A stretch of DNA of 64,000 bases from Streptomyces sp. 35G-GA-8 (GCF_023534745.1 NZ_JAMHJQ010000014.1:1-64000), one strand, 5' to 3'; numbered from the stretch's first letter, positions 1-8,081 are shown. Notes: a model not told the origin generated them from the letters alone. Made by a program: numbers and translations.

Positions 1-249
1 CACCACCAGCGAGGCCACCGACCACAGCCTGTCGGAACGGCTGCTCCGGGTCCGCGGCTTGCGGTGCGACACCGGCCCCTCGGCCCGAACCCCCGCCCCC
101 GCATCCGCCCCTGCCCGTGCCTGAACCCGTGCCCGCGCCACTGCCCGCGCCTGAACCCGCGCCTGTGTCCGCGCCTGTGCCTTCGCCGTTCCCGGCCGCT
201 CCTGCTGCGCAGCCTGCCGCGCGGGCCTGAGCAGCGTCTGCTGCGCCAT
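1..249 (-). CDS. N-terminal part of a LysM-type membrane protein paralogue (runs off the left edge)
   Basis: An open frame of 83 codons runs from an ATG at 249 off the left edge. It is preceded by a strong Shine-Dalgarno (GGGAGG, 5 nt before ATG; an adjacent GTG at 252 is the alternative). The product starts MAQQTLLRPARQAAQQ, is followed by an Ala/Gln/Arg repeat stretch (AQAR/VQAR units), then a basic patch and the beginning of a hydrophobic run (LWSVASLVV). Its start resembles that of the LysM protein at 4142-4678 (MARHATLRKPRRAAREL, basic segment, TM helix), and the upstream DNA of both genes is related. I infer a LysM or similar cell-wall protein; the diagnostic C-terminal domain lies outside the window. 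Confidence 0.6.
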   Translation of the reverse strand, partial: MAQQTLLRPARQAAQQERPGTAKAQARTQARVQARAVARARVQARAGADAGAGVRAEGPVSHRKPRTRSSRSDRLWSVASLVV

Positions 250-290
250 CACAACCTCCCTCTCGGGCCGCGACTTCCACGGCTCCGGGA

Positions 291-530
291 CGAGGCTGTA
301 TCGCCCTTGTGGTGTCCCGCCAGATCCTCACCCGTCCCGGACAGTCCCGGTCCGTCCGAGCGCGCGAACCCCGTCGGGACAGACCGCCCGGACACCTCCC
401 CATACCGCCCCTGACCAGCAGGGACGAACCTGGACTGTCCCAGCCGCCGCATCCCATTGCCCCGTTCTGCGGGAAGCCGCGAAGCTTCTCTCATCGCCCC
501 GCACCGCCCGGCCGGCGCCTGAACAAGGCG
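291..530. promoter_or_regulatory. Conserved divergent intergenic region, copy A
   Basis: The region between the minus-strand LysM-type gene and the plus-strand secreted-protein gene is clearly related to 4719-4960. Shared blocks include GTGTCCCGCCAGATC and two 9-mer palindromes of the form GGACNGTCC at 339-347 and 432-440, 93 nt apart. In copy B the equivalents lie at 4766-4774 and 4860-4868, 94 nt apart. The conserved motif spacing suggests paired regulator sites serving both divergent promoters (inference). No tRNA or ORF explains the conservation. Confidence 0.6.
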
Positions 531-580
531 CCCTCCGGAGGCCGGTGCCGGGCATGCCCTGCCGGTCGGTCGGCCAGTGC

Positions 581-627
581 ACGTACGCACCACAGAGGCA
601 CGTACGCACCAGCGGTACGTAAGCACC
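581..627. repeat. Three direct repeats of ACGTACGCACC upstream of a secreted-protein gene
   Basis: Copies lie at 581-591, 600-610 and 617-627 (the last has one change, ACGTAAGCACC). They are spaced 17-19 nt apart and end about 80 nt before the ATG at 710. Regular helical-scale spacing suggests a multi-site operator. This element is absent from the paralogous region at 4719-5109. Confidence 0.45.
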
Positions 628-709
628 GGCGGCAGGAGCGCTTCGCAGAAGATACGGCGTCGGCCCTCTGGGGCGGCCCGAAACCATCACGTCCACAAGG
701 AGCATCACC

Positions 710-1237
710 ATGGGTATCCGCAATGCCGAAACCAGCAGGATCCGTCCGCTGGCGATCGTCGCTCTCGCCGGCTGTCTCCTCGCCGGGGGCACGGTGGCCG
801 CGAGTGCGGGCGGCGCGTTCGACACCAGCAACCGGGCCGGGGCCAAGGCTGACGACACCGTCTCCATGGCGGGCGCCGGACGGCAGCAGGGCAGCGCGGC
901 CACCGCGAAGAAGTGCCAGGGTTCCGCCATCGGCCTTCCCGGCAAGTGGGTCACCGGGCAGTCCGAGTGCGCCTTCATCGGCAGCAAGACGACCAAGTCG
1001 CTCACCTACGAGCTGTGGGGCGACAAGTACGCCGGCCAGCAGCGTGCTGTGGTCGAGGTCTTCGGCGTCTCCCCGCAGGGCAAGGGAACCTGGTACAAGG
1101 CCGGTGGCGTCGCGGGCGGCGTGAGCACGACCACCCGCATCAGCGTGCCGTGGGGCAACAGCGCCGCCACCCCGAAGATCCGCGTCATGTCCACCTCGCC
1201 CGCCGCCCTCATGGCGAAGGTCAACTTCTCGCACTGA
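710..1237 (+). CDS. Small secreted protein, paralogue of the 5110 gene product
   Basis: This is a 175-aa exported protein of unknown function. ATG at 710 is preceded by AAGGAG (about 8 nt spacing). Residues 1-35 form a classical signal peptide: basic start, hydrophobic LAIVALAGCLLAGGTVAAS, then an AxA-like site. The mature part is about 140 aa with two Cys (KKCQG, SECAF) that could form a disulphide, and a Gly/Thr-rich C-terminal half of beta character. The N-terminal region after the signal (ADDTVSMAGAG) resembles PADTISNAGAA in the protein at 5110-5739, and both genes share the upstream region and a divergent LysM-type neighbour. A strong hairpin follows directly. Confidence 0.75.
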   Translation: MGIRNAETSRIRPLAIVALAGCLLAGGTVAASAGGAFDTSNRAGAKADDTVSMAGAGRQQGSAATAKKCQGSAIGLPGKWVTGQSECAFIGSKTTKSLTYELWGDKYAGQQRAVVEVFGVSPQGKGTWYKAGGVAGGVSTTTRISVPWGNSAATPKIRVMSTSPAALMAKVNFSH

Positions 1238-1252
1238 CCGGACGTGGAACCG

Positions 1253-1298
1253 CGCCCCGGTCGGACCTGTCAGGCCAACAGGTCCGGCCGGGGCGTTT
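1253..1298 (+). terminator. Hairpin terminator after the secreted-protein gene
   Basis: An 18-bp stem (1253-1270 with 1278-1295, one G·T pair) surrounds a 7-nt loop and is followed by TTT. It lies between convergent genes ending at 1237 and 1326, so it probably works for both. Confidence 0.8.
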
Positions 1299-1325
1299 AC
1301 GTGCCGGCCTGCGGCCGGCGGGGGA

Positions 1326-1985
1326 TCAGGCGTAGAGGAGTTCGGCCTCCCACTGGTCCCGTGGCTGGTGGTGGAGGCCGAGATAGGCCGCGGCCAGGCG
1401 CTCGGGCGCGAAGCGGGGGTCTTCGCCGCCGATGATGCCGGCCACGGTCACTGTCGTCACATGGACGTCCGAGTCCTGCTGCTGCTTGTGCAGGGCTTGG
1501 ACGTATGCCCGGAGCGCCGCTTTCCCGACCGACAGCGTGGTGGACTCGGGTGACGGATCGAGGGCGTAGCCGCCGCCGGTGAACAGCAGCGTGCCCCGTT
1601 GGTCGGCGAGCAGGGGGAGGACCGTGCGGGCCGCGACCATGGCGCCCGTGACATTGACCGCGAGGGCGTGTGTGAACTCGGCCGCGTCCGGCCCTGTGGG
1701 GGTGTCGTTGGTCAGCAACGCGGCGTTGTACACCAGCACTTCGGGTGCTCCCAGGTCGTCCGCCGCCCGGACCAGGGCCGCTCGCAGGGCCTCCGGGTCG
1801 GTGGCGTCGGCCTGGTAGGCGCCCGCTGTGCGGCCCTCGGCGGTCAGCGTGGCGGCGTATCCCTCCAGGCGCCCGGGGTCCCGGCCGAGCAGTGCCACGG
1901 GGTGGCCGTCCTCGGCGAAGGCCCGGGCCAGGGCCAGGCCGAGGCCGGGGCCCACGCCGACGACGATCGCGGATCCTTTGCTCAT
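1326..1985 (-). CDS. Atypical short-chain dehydrogenase/reductase (SDR)
   Basis: This is a 219-aa SDR-like protein with a Rossmann fold. The Gly-rich nucleotide motif is GVGPGLGLALA near the N-terminus and NAG is replaced by NAA (VYNAALL). The usual catalytic YxxxK is altered: in TTLSVGKAALR the Lys is kept, but the residue four before it is Leu, not Tyr. The sequence ATLSxGKAxLR occurs in a set of actinobacterial SDRs, so this looks like family divergence rather than a mutation. It may bind NAD(P)H without classical SDR catalysis. ATG at 1985 is preceded by GGAGAC and was chosen over further upstream starts. It lies downstream of the oxidoreductase gene 2074-3036 on the same strand, 88 nt apart, and could be co-transcribed. 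Confidence 0.8.
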   Translation of the reverse strand: MSKGSAIVVGVGPGLGLALARAFAEDGHPVALLGRDPGRLEGYAATLTAEGRTAGAYQADATDPEALRAALVRAADDLGAPEVLVYNAALLTNDTPTGPDAAEFTHALAVNVTGAMVAARTVLPLLADQRGTLLFTGGGYALDPSPESTTLSVGKAALRAYVQALHKQQQDSDVHVTTVTVAGIIGGEDPRFAPERLAAAYLGLHHQPRDQWEAELLYA

Positions 1986-2073
1986 GATGTGTCTCCAGGG
2001 TGTGTGGTGTGGTGGTGTCGCTGGGGGCGACGCGGTCACCCGTGGGGACGTGGTCCCGGGTGCCAGGGGGGTG

Positions 2074-3036
2074 TCAGGGACGGATCCGTACCACCGTCTT
2101 GCCGCGTGCGCCGCCCGCCGTGAGCCGGGGCAGTGCCTCCGGGACCTCGTCCAGGCCGATGGTCTGCTGCATGGGGACGGTGAGTCGGCCGGCGGCGGCC
2201 TCGGCGGTGATACGGGCGAGCAGGTCCGGCTTGTCACGCAGCTGGAAGTTGGTCACGGTGATCCGCTCGGAGGCGAGCAGATCGGGCGGCGCGACCAGGG
2301 CCGCGGAGACGGCCGCGCCGCCGTCCCGGACCAGTCCCGCGTACGCACGGAAGCGGTCCGGGTCGCGGGTGAGGTCGAGGACGGCGTCGATCCCGCCGGG
2401 GTACGACGCGCGGACCCGCTCCGCCACACCGGGCCGCGCGGTGTGGTCCAGGGTCCTGGTGGCACCGAGGCTCCGCAGCCACGCGTCCGAGTCCGGTCGG
2501 GCGGTCGCGATGACCTCCGCGCCCGTCGCAGCGGCCAGCTGGACGGCCAGGACACCCACCCCGCCGGTGGCACCCACGACGAGAACCGTTTGGCCCGCGC
2601 GGAGGGAGACGGCGTCGAGGATGCCGAGCGCGGTCATCCCCGCGGTGGGCAGTGCCGCCGCGAGTTCGGCACTCATGCCGTCGGGGACGCGCTGGAGCGC
2701 GCCGGCGTCCGGGTGCTCCGCCACCAGCGCGTATTCGGCGAACGTGCCGTTGCCGAGCGGGGCGCCGAGGAACTGCCCGTGCACGGTGTCCCCGGGGCTG
2801 AGCCCCCGTACCGCCTCTCCGGCCGCGACGACGCGGCCCGAGCCGTCGACGCCCAGGACGATGGGGTGAACGTGGGGGACGGTGCCCTCGAAGAAGCCCG
2901 CGGCGATGCCCATGTCGACGGGATTCAGGGACGCCGCGGCAAGCTGGACCAGGATCTGGCCGGGTCCGGGGCGTGGAACGGGGAGTTCCATCAGTTCGGG
3001 GGCGTCTCCGGCCCGCCGCACCGCGACAGCTCGCAT
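2074..3036 (-). CDS. Zinc-independent quinone oxidoreductase-like MDR alcohol dehydrogenase
   Basis: This is a 320-aa medium-chain dehydrogenase/reductase. The N-terminal GroES-like domain has PxPGPGQILVQLAAASLNPVD and DGSGRVVAAGEAV. The nucleotide-binding domain carries VVGATGGVGVLAVQLA (about residues 145-160). There are no zinc-ligand Cys clusters, which fits the NADPH-dependent quinone reductase branch. ATG at 3036 (MRAVAVRRAG) has AGGAG 7 nt upstream; the longer frame to 3066 lacks this. The gene is divergent from the LysR gene at 3140 with a 103-nt gap, the usual arrangement for a LysR-controlled target, and the SDR at 1326-1985 may belong to the same unit. Confidence 0.87.
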   Translation of the reverse strand: MRAVAVRRAGDAPELMELPVPRPGPGQILVQLAAASLNPVDMGIAAGFFEGTVPHVHPIVLGVDGSGRVVAAGEAVRGLSPGDTVHGQFLGAPLGNGTFAEYALVAEHPDAGALQRVPDGMSAELAAALPTAGMTALGILDAVSLRAGQTVLVVGATGGVGVLAVQLAAATGAEVIATARPDSDAWLRSLGATRTLDHTARPGVAERVRASYPGGIDAVLDLTRDPDRFRAYAGLVRDGGAAVSAALVAPPDLLASERITVTNFQLRDKPDLLARITAEAAAGRLTVPMQQTIGLDEVPEALPRLTAGGARGKTVVRIRP

Positions 3037-3139
3037 GGCTCCACTCCTGGTTTCTCGACCGGTCACCTTCCTCTTCAGTCAATCCCGGCCGGCCTCGCCC
3101 CTGAAGGACCGATCCGGTAGGCATTGATACCTTTGAGAT

Positions 3140-4207
3140 ATGAATGACCTGGAGACCCGGCAGCTCAGGTACTTCGTCGCGGTCGCGGAAGAACTGCATT
3201 TCGCACGTGCCGCCGAGCGGCTCGGCATGGCGCAGCCACCGCTGTCCCGCGCGATCCGGCAGCTGGAGCGCCGGCTCGGTGTGCCACTTCTGCGGCGCAC
3301 GACCCGTCAGGTCGCCCTCACGCCCGCCGGGCAGGCCCTGCTGTACGACGCGCGGACCGCGCTCGACGCCGTCAGCGCCGCCGGGCGCAGGGCCCAGCGG
3401 GCCGGTGCGGCCACCCCACGGCTACGGCTCGCGCTCAAGCCTGACCTGGACGGCGGGCTGCTGCCCCGCATCCTGGACCTCTACGCCGAGGACCCGGCGG
3501 CCCTGCCGGTCGAACTGCTCCTCGGGCGGTACGGCGAGCAGGCGCAGATGGTGCGCGACGGCCGTGCGGACGTCGCCCTGCTCCTCAGCCCCTTCGATGA
3601 CCGCGGCCTCGACGCGGAGCCCCTGATCAGCGAGCCGTTCCTGCTCGCCGTCGCGGCCGACGACCCGCTGGCCGCGCGGTCCGGTCTCCGGTTGGCCGAC
3701 CTGGCACACCGCGGCCTTCCGGGTGGTTCGCCCGCGGACCAGGGGGTGGACTATGACGCCCACAGCCTGAGCGCGTTCCACAAGGACACCGCGTTCCACA
3801 AGGACACCGCGTTCCACGAGGGCACCACGTTCCAGGACCGGTTCGGCCCCGACGCCGGCGGTGACCCGGGTCCGTCGGCGGGCGGCCACACCGACCTCCC
3901 GGAGATCCTTCGGCTGGTCGAGCTGAGCGGGATGGTCTGCTTCCTTCCCGCCTCCGTCGCCCGTCGCTACCCACGCCCCGAGATCGCCTACCTCCCCGTC
4001 CACGACGTGGAGCCCGCCACGATCGCCGTGTCCTGGCCCCGCGACTCGCACTCACCGTCCATCGCCGCCTTCGTCCGCACGGCCGTCCTCGCGGCGAGCC
4101 CATCCGACCCGGGACGCCTGGACGGCGACGAGCTCCACGCGTCAGCGCGCCGCGGCGCCCGGCTCGGGGGGCACTCGCAGTATGTGCCCGGCGGAGATCA
4201 GCGTTGA
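3140..4207 (+). CDS. LysR-family transcriptional regulator with an in-frame tandem repeat
   Basis: This is a 355-aa LysR regulator. Residues 4-65 form the winged HTH (LETRQLRYFVAVAEELHF, then AERLGMAQPPLSRAIRQLERRLG). The effector-binding domain follows. It is longer than the usual ~300 aa because of a repeat insertion around residue 212-229 (AFHKDT, AFHKDT, AFHEGT) and a C-terminal extension. The insertion falls in the effector domain, between the segment ending DLAHRGLPG and the conserved LPEILRLVELSGMVCFLP. ATG at 3140 has only a weak ribosome site. The last 66 nt overlap the convergent LysM gene 4142-4678. It probably regulates the divergent oxidoreductase gene. Confidence 0.88.
   Translation: MNDLETRQLRYFVAVAEELHFARAAERLGMAQPPLSRAIRQLERRLGVPLLRRTTRQVALTPAGQALLYDARTALDAVSAAGRRAQRAGAATPRLRLALKPDLDGGLLPRILDLYAEDPAALPVELLLGRYGEQAQMVRDGRADVALLLSPFDDRGLDAEPLISEPFLLAVAADDPLAARSGLRLADLAHRGLPGGSPADQGVDYDAHSLSAFHKDTAFHKDTAFHEGTTFQDRFGPDAGGDPGPSAGGHTDLPEILRLVELSGMVCFLPASVARRYPRPEIAYLPVHDVEPATIAVSWPRDSHSPSIAAFVRTAVLAASPSDPGRLDGDELHASARRGARLGGHSQYVPGGDQR
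3773..3826 (+). repeat. 18-bp tandem repeat, three copies, inside the LysR gene
   Basis: Units at 3773-3790, 3791-3808 and 3809-3826. The first two are identical and the third has two changes. The period is a multiple of three, so the frame is kept and AFHKDT is repeated in the effector domain. Confidence 0.9.
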
Positions 4208-4678
4208 GTGTCCCAGGCCGTTGAGCCGCTGTAGTCGCTCCGTGGTGGTGCCGTAAGTACGGGCCAGTTCCCACAGGGTGTCGCCGGGCCGCACCGTGTG
4301 CTTCCTGACGCCCGGGGGCTCGGCCTTCGGCTTGGTGGGCCTCTCCGGCGTCGCGGGCGTCGACGGCACCGACCGCGTGGAGCCGGGTCCGGCCTGCTCC
4401 TGCGGCCGGGATGTGACCGTCGGCCGGTCGGGGGACGGTTCCGCCGGGCCGCGCATGGACAACTGCACTCCCCCCAAGAGGGAGAGCACGAAGGCGAGCA
4501 CCAACCCGGCGTCCGCCAGCAGCCGCCCGCCGGTGTGGGAGCGAATCCGCCCCGCACGGGAAGCACCCGTTCGGGAGGCCCTGTGCCTGCCGTGAGCCGC
4601 CGGCGCCTGACGTCGATCACGGTTCCTGAGCTCCCGTGCCGCCCGCCGCGGCTTCCGGAGCGTGGCGTGCCGTGCCAT
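4142..4678 (-). CDS. LysM-domain membrane protein
   Basis: This is a 178-aa protein with a basic cytoplasmic N-terminus (1-50), one TM helix at about 53-72 (ADAGLVLAFVLSLLGG), a Pro/Thr-rich linker and a C-terminal LysM domain at 127-170 (HTVRPGDTLWELARTYGTT ... HILRVPP). LysM binds N-acetylglucosamine-containing glycans, so the product probably sits in the membrane and touches peptidoglycan. ATG at 4678 follows a G-rich ribosome site. It is divergent from the secreted-protein gene at 5110 and overlaps the LysR gene end. The partial product at 1-249 looks like a paralogue. Confidence 0.88.
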   Translation of the reverse strand: MARHATLRKPRRAARELRNRDRRQAPAAHGRHRASRTGASRAGRIRSHTGGRLLADAGLVLAFVLSLLGGVQLSMRGPAEPSPDRPTVTSRPQEQAGPGSTRSVPSTPATPERPTKPKAEPPGVRKHTVRPGDTLWELARTYGTTTERLQRLNGLGHSTLISAGHILRVPPEPGAAAR

Positions 4679-4718
4679 CTCAACCCCCTTCGAACGGCCG
4701 GGATCTCACGGCCTGCGA

Positions 4719-4960
4719 CGAGGCTGTCCGCCTTGTCGGTGTCCCGCCAGATCTTCAGGCGGCCGGGACGGTCCGGGACGCTCCACACCGCTCGGCGCCC
4801 TGTTGGACAGACTGGTGTCCCACCCCTGGACATGGCCCTTGACCAGCACAGACGATCCCGGACTGTCCGGGCCGCCGCACTCTGTTGCCCGGCAGGCGGC
4901 AGCCGGGCGACGCTCATTCCACCGCCCCGCACCGCCGGCCGGCGCCCCGTCGAAGGCGCT
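4719..4960. promoter_or_regulatory. Conserved divergent intergenic region, copy B
   Basis: Counterpart of 291-530, between the LysM gene (minus) and the secreted-protein gene (plus). It shares GTGTCCCGCCAGATC and palindromes GGACGGTCC (4766-4774) and GGACTGTCC (4860-4868) at nearly the same spacing as copy A. The gene-free stretch 4679-5109 contains nothing else I can name. Confidence 0.6.
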
Positions 4961-5109
4961 GTCGGACGTGCGCCGGGCCCCGCTCCGCCGCTCACCGGTG
5001 TCGACGACCGCAGGCAGCGCGAAACCCGCCGAGTACGCCCCGGCCCAAGGCCGCCCGGCTGCCCGGCTGCCCGGAACTCACTCATCTCAGCAACGCAGGA
5101 GGAAAGACC

Positions 5110-5739
5110 ATGCGCATGACCCGTACCCGGCGGACCCGTACCCGGCAGACCCGTACTCGGCGGACCCGCACCCTGGTGGTCGCGGCCCTCGCCGGCACCC
5201 TGCTCGCAGGCGGCGGAACCCTGGCCGCCACCAGCGGTGTCCTCTCCACCGGCGCCAACGCCAACGCCTCGGGGAAGCCCGCCGACACCATCTCCAACGC
5301 GGGAGCGGCGATTCCGGCGCCCCGGAAGACCACGCAACCGGACTGCTCGACCGACACCGCCGACTATGAGGTCCGCAATCACGTGGTGGACATCAAGTCC
5401 GCCGATCTCAAGCTGCGGATCACCCGGTGTGTCGACTCGGACGGGAACCTGACGTCCGGCACCACCATGCGCATCTACGGCACCACGACGACAGCCGGTG
5501 ACTTCTTCTGGGGCGCGTCGGTCACCCCGGAGCCCGCTCCCGCCCTCCTCAAGTCCACGGACAGTCAGTACATCCTGCAGCAGGACGTCGAGCACAAGAC
5601 CTGCCTGGGGACCAAGCTCAGCCCGCTGTGCGACCACAACGACATCACGTTCACCGTCACGGTCAACAGCACAGGACAGAAGTGGTCGGTGGACTCCAAG
5701 GACACGAGCGCCGACGACGACATCGTGGCCGTCGCGTAG
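5110..5739 (+). CDS. Small secreted protein with an Arg/Thr-repeat N-terminus
   Basis: This is a 209-aa exported protein of unknown function. ATG at 5110 follows a very good ribosome site (AGGAGGA). The n-region of the signal peptide is unusual: TRTR(R/Q) units encoded by 18-nt DNA repeats (5116-5170). A hydrophobic core follows (LVVAALAGTLLAGGGTLAA). The mature part has four Cys (DCST, RCVDS, TCLGT, LCDHN), enough for two disulphides, and ends acidic (DSKDTSADDDIVAVA). It is related in its early mature segment to the product of 710-1237 and shares the upstream region. A hairpin follows. Confidence 0.78.
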   Translation: MRMTRTRRTRTRQTRTRRTRTLVVAALAGTLLAGGGTLAATSGVLSTGANANASGKPADTISNAGAAIPAPRKTTQPDCSTDTADYEVRNHVVDIKSADLKLRITRCVDSDGNLTSGTTMRIYGTTTTAGDFFWGASVTPEPAPALLKSTDSQYILQQDVEHKTCLGTKLSPLCDHNDITFTVTVNSTGQKWSVDSKDTSADDDIVAVA

Positions 5740-5762
5740 CCCCCGCGGGTCGCTTGCCCGGC

Positions 5763-5811
5763 GGAAGTCGGTTCGCCCGGGGGGGGATATCACCCTCGGG
5801 CGACCGACTTC
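5763..5811 (+). terminator. Long hairpin terminator
   Basis: GGAAGTCGGTTCGCCCG pairs with a downstream CGGGCGACCGACTTCC with a single bulged T. The loop is about 16 nt and there is no T-run. It begins 24 nt after the stop at 5739. Confidence 0.7.
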
Positions 5812-5940
5812 CGGGCATCGCGTCGTGTCAGGCCGTGCTCGTCCACTGGGCTTTCCCCCTCGGTGTCCACCCGAGCGGGCGCGCTCTCCTAAGCTGCCCG
5901 TGGATGTCTGATCTCCGACAAAAGAGATGGGGGAAACGGC

Positions 5941-7110
5941 GTGGACGGGGGAATGCCGCGGCCGCATGACGTCAAGGACTCCGCGGAGTTCGTGGCGGTC
6001 ATGCGTCAGTTACGGCAGTGGGCGGATCTGAGCTACCGGGAGTTGGAGCGTCGTGCGGGGGCGGTGGGGGACGTACTGCCGCGTGCGACCCTCGCCGGCG
6101 TGCTGAGCAGGAAGGAACTCCCCCGGGAGGACTTGCTGTCCGCTTTCGTGCGGGCCTGCGGCGGTGATGAGGCCGCGGTCGAGGACTGGGTGAAGGTCCG
6201 CAAGCGTCTGGCTGTCGAGACCGAGCGGCAGGCCGGTGACGCCGTGTCTCCGGCGGACTCACCGTCTGCCGCGCAGGAGTCGGGGCAGGAGCCGGGGCAG
6301 GAACCGCCGCAGGAGCCGCGACAGGACCCGCACAGCGGATCGGTGGAAGAGACCCCGGACGGTGCCGACGACGAGGCGGACGACAGGGCAGGCGCCGAGG
6401 CGGGCGACACCGACACCGCTGAAGCGGCAGGCGAAGCCCCAAAGCCCGTTACCGGTACGCAAGCACAGGAGATCGCGACCGCGCCTCCAACAGCAGCCGA
6501 GCCGACGTCCGACGTTCCCCCCGCTGCCCCCGCTGTCCTCGCCGAGGAAGTGGTACGGAAAGACTCCGCCACCGCGCCGAGGAGAGCGAACACCGCTCCG
6601 GCGGGGGCGAAGGCGGTCCTGCGCCGTGCTCGTGCTCGGCGGGGAGGCGTGGCCGTCACGGCCGCTGCCGCGATCGTGCTGTTGGCAGCCGCGGCCACCG
6701 GCATTCTCCGCCCGAGCCATGACACCGCGGAGCCGCAGGACACCCGGACGAGCGGACCGGCGGTCACGGTCTCCCCGGAGAAGACGGCCAGTCGTTCCCC
6801 GGCGGACAGGACATCCAGCAGCACTGTCCCGAAGCCCAGCAAGGACGAACCCGAACCCGGCCGGACGCGGGACGCGGTGCAACCGGACCCGGCCGAGAAG
6901 ACGACGCGCTCAGCACAACCGCAGACGAAACCGAGCTCCCGGACACCGCAACCGCCCCCCTACGAACCACCGCCCTCGTACGAACCCCCGCCCTCGACGT
7001 ACACGCCTCCTCAGGATGACGGCGGCAGTGGCGGCGGCGGCAGTGGCGGCGGCGGTGGCGATCCCTTCCCGGAGGAGACCTGCTGGGACGCCACCAACGA
7101 CTGCGTCTGA
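5941..7110 (+). CDS. HTH-domain protein with one TM helix and a Pro-rich extracellular tail
   Basis: This is a 389-aa protein. Residues about 8-90 are a Streptomyces-type XRE-like HTH (FVAVMRQLRQWADLSYREL ... ATLAGVLSRKELPREDLLSAFVRACGG). A long acidic/Gln/Pro linker follows, then a TM helix near 235-257 (GGVAVTAAAAIVLLAAAATGI) and an outer Ser/Thr/Pro-rich tail with PPSYEPPP repeats and a Gly/Ser run, ending in a two-Cys tail (EETCWDATNDCV). The architecture suggests a membrane-tethered DNA-binding or sensory protein. GTG at 5941 follows GGGGGAAA. The 3' end overlaps the convergent AraC gene by 100 nt. Confidence 0.75.
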   Translation: MDGGMPRPHDVKDSAEFVAVMRQLRQWADLSYRELERRAGAVGDVLPRATLAGVLSRKELPREDLLSAFVRACGGDEAAVEDWVKVRKRLAVETERQAGDAVSPADSPSAAQESGQEPGQEPPQEPRQDPHSGSVEETPDGADDEADDRAGAEAGDTDTAEAAGEAPKPVTGTQAQEIATAPPTAAEPTSDVPPAAPAVLAEEVVRKDSATAPRRANTAPAGAKAVLRRARARRGGVAVTAAAAIVLLAAAATGILRPSHDTAEPQDTRTSGPAVTVSPEKTASRSPADRTSSSTVPKPSKDEPEPGRTRDAVQPDPAEKTTRSAQPQTKPSSRTPQPPPYEPPPSYEPPPSTYTPPQDDGGSGGGGSGGGGGDPFPEETCWDATNDCV

Positions 7111-8081
7111 GCGAACTCGCCGGCCGCCTGTCGGTAGTCCCTCGGCGGAACGCCGTAGGCGGCGCGGAAGGCGCGGGTGAAGGCGGTGTGGTGGCTGAAC
7201 CCCCAGCGGTGGCCTATGTGATGGACCGGGACGGCCTGCTGGGCGGGGTCGGCGAGGTCGCGGCGGGCGGCCTCCAGCCGCTGGTGCCGGATCCAGGCGG
7301 CGACCGTGGTGCTCTCGTCGTGGAGGCGGAAGAGGCGGTGGAGGTATCCGGTGGAGATGTGGTGGGCCGCGGCGATGGTGGCGGGAGTCAGTTCCGGGTC
7401 GTGGAGCCGCCTCCGGATGAACGACCGGATGCGCAGGACCATGGTCCGTTGGTGTGCTTCGGGCGGGAGCATGGTCTCGGCGTCGAGATGGTGGGCCAGT
7501 ACGGCCGAGAAGAGGTCGGTCAGGACCGTTTCCAGCCGTGGCGCGTCCGAGGGCCGGTACGAGTCGGTGTGCCGGCTGAGGCCGGTGAGGTAGTTCGCCA
7601 GCAGGGCACCGATGCCCTCGCCTCCCGGCAGCGGCCGGTCGACCAGCCGGCCGACCGCGTCCAGGGGGAAGGGCACAAGCGCTTTGGGGAACTCGACACC
7701 GATCAGTCCGACCTCTCCCCGGTCGCAGACCACATCCAGCGAATAGGGCCGTGACGTGTCGGTCATATGCATCTCGTAGGGGCCGAACTGCCGCCCGGTC
7801 AGGGTGCACCGCTTGGTGCCCCGCAGCATCAGCGTGAGGTGGTACTGCTCAGGATCGCTCTGCCGGATCAGCCGGGGCGTGCGCCACATACGCGTCGGCT
7901 GGACGGTCGCGGGCCACACGCGGAGCCGACCGAGTTGGACGAGACGCATCTCCGCCGAGAAGTCATCGGCATGGGCGCTGCCGAGGTACGCCGGTGCGTG
8001 CACTTTGATCATGTTCTCGCGGAAAGCGTCGAACCGGTGCTCCGCCGGCACTTCGTCGGTCCGGAACATCGTCGCGATCAT
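7011..8081 (-). CDS. AraC-family transcriptional regulator
   Basis: This is a 356-aa regulator with an AraC-binding-like N-terminal domain (MFRTDEVPAEHRFDAFRENM; YHLTLMLRGTKRCTLTGRQ) and a C-terminal double HTH at about 220-320 (LTPATIAAAHHISTGYLHRLF; HIGHRWGFSHHTAFTRAFRAAYGVPPRDYR). ATG at 8081 is preceded by a G-rich run. The expected end is near QAAGEFA; the frame then continues about 33 residues ending in PPPPPLPPPPLPP, which is simply the antisense of the Gly/Ser codons of the upstream convergent gene. The overlap is 100 nt. No dedicated target gene is visible. Confidence 0.87.
   Translation of the reverse strand: MIATMFRTDEVPAEHRFDAFRENMIKVHAPAYLGSAHADDFSAEMRLVQLGRLRVWPATVQPTRMWRTPRLIRQSDPEQYHLTLMLRGTKRCTLTGRQFGPYEMHMTDTSRPYSLDVVCDRGEVGLIGVEFPKALVPFPLDAVGRLVDRPLPGGEGIGALLANYLTGLSRHTDSYRPSDAPRLETVLTDLFSAVLAHHLDAETMLPPEAHQRTMVLRIRSFIRRRLHDPELTPATIAAAHHISTGYLHRLFRLHDESTTVAAWIRHQRLEAARRDLADPAQQAVPVHHIGHRWGFSHHTAFTRAFRAAYGVPPRDYRQAAGEFAQTQSLVASQQVSSGKGSPPPPPLPPPPLPPSS

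Noticed and set aside
4198-5967. A 589-codon minus-strand frame over the LysM/secreted-protein region
   Set aside because: It overlaps the true LysM frame in another phase and the secreted-protein gene in antisense, with no recognisable domain.
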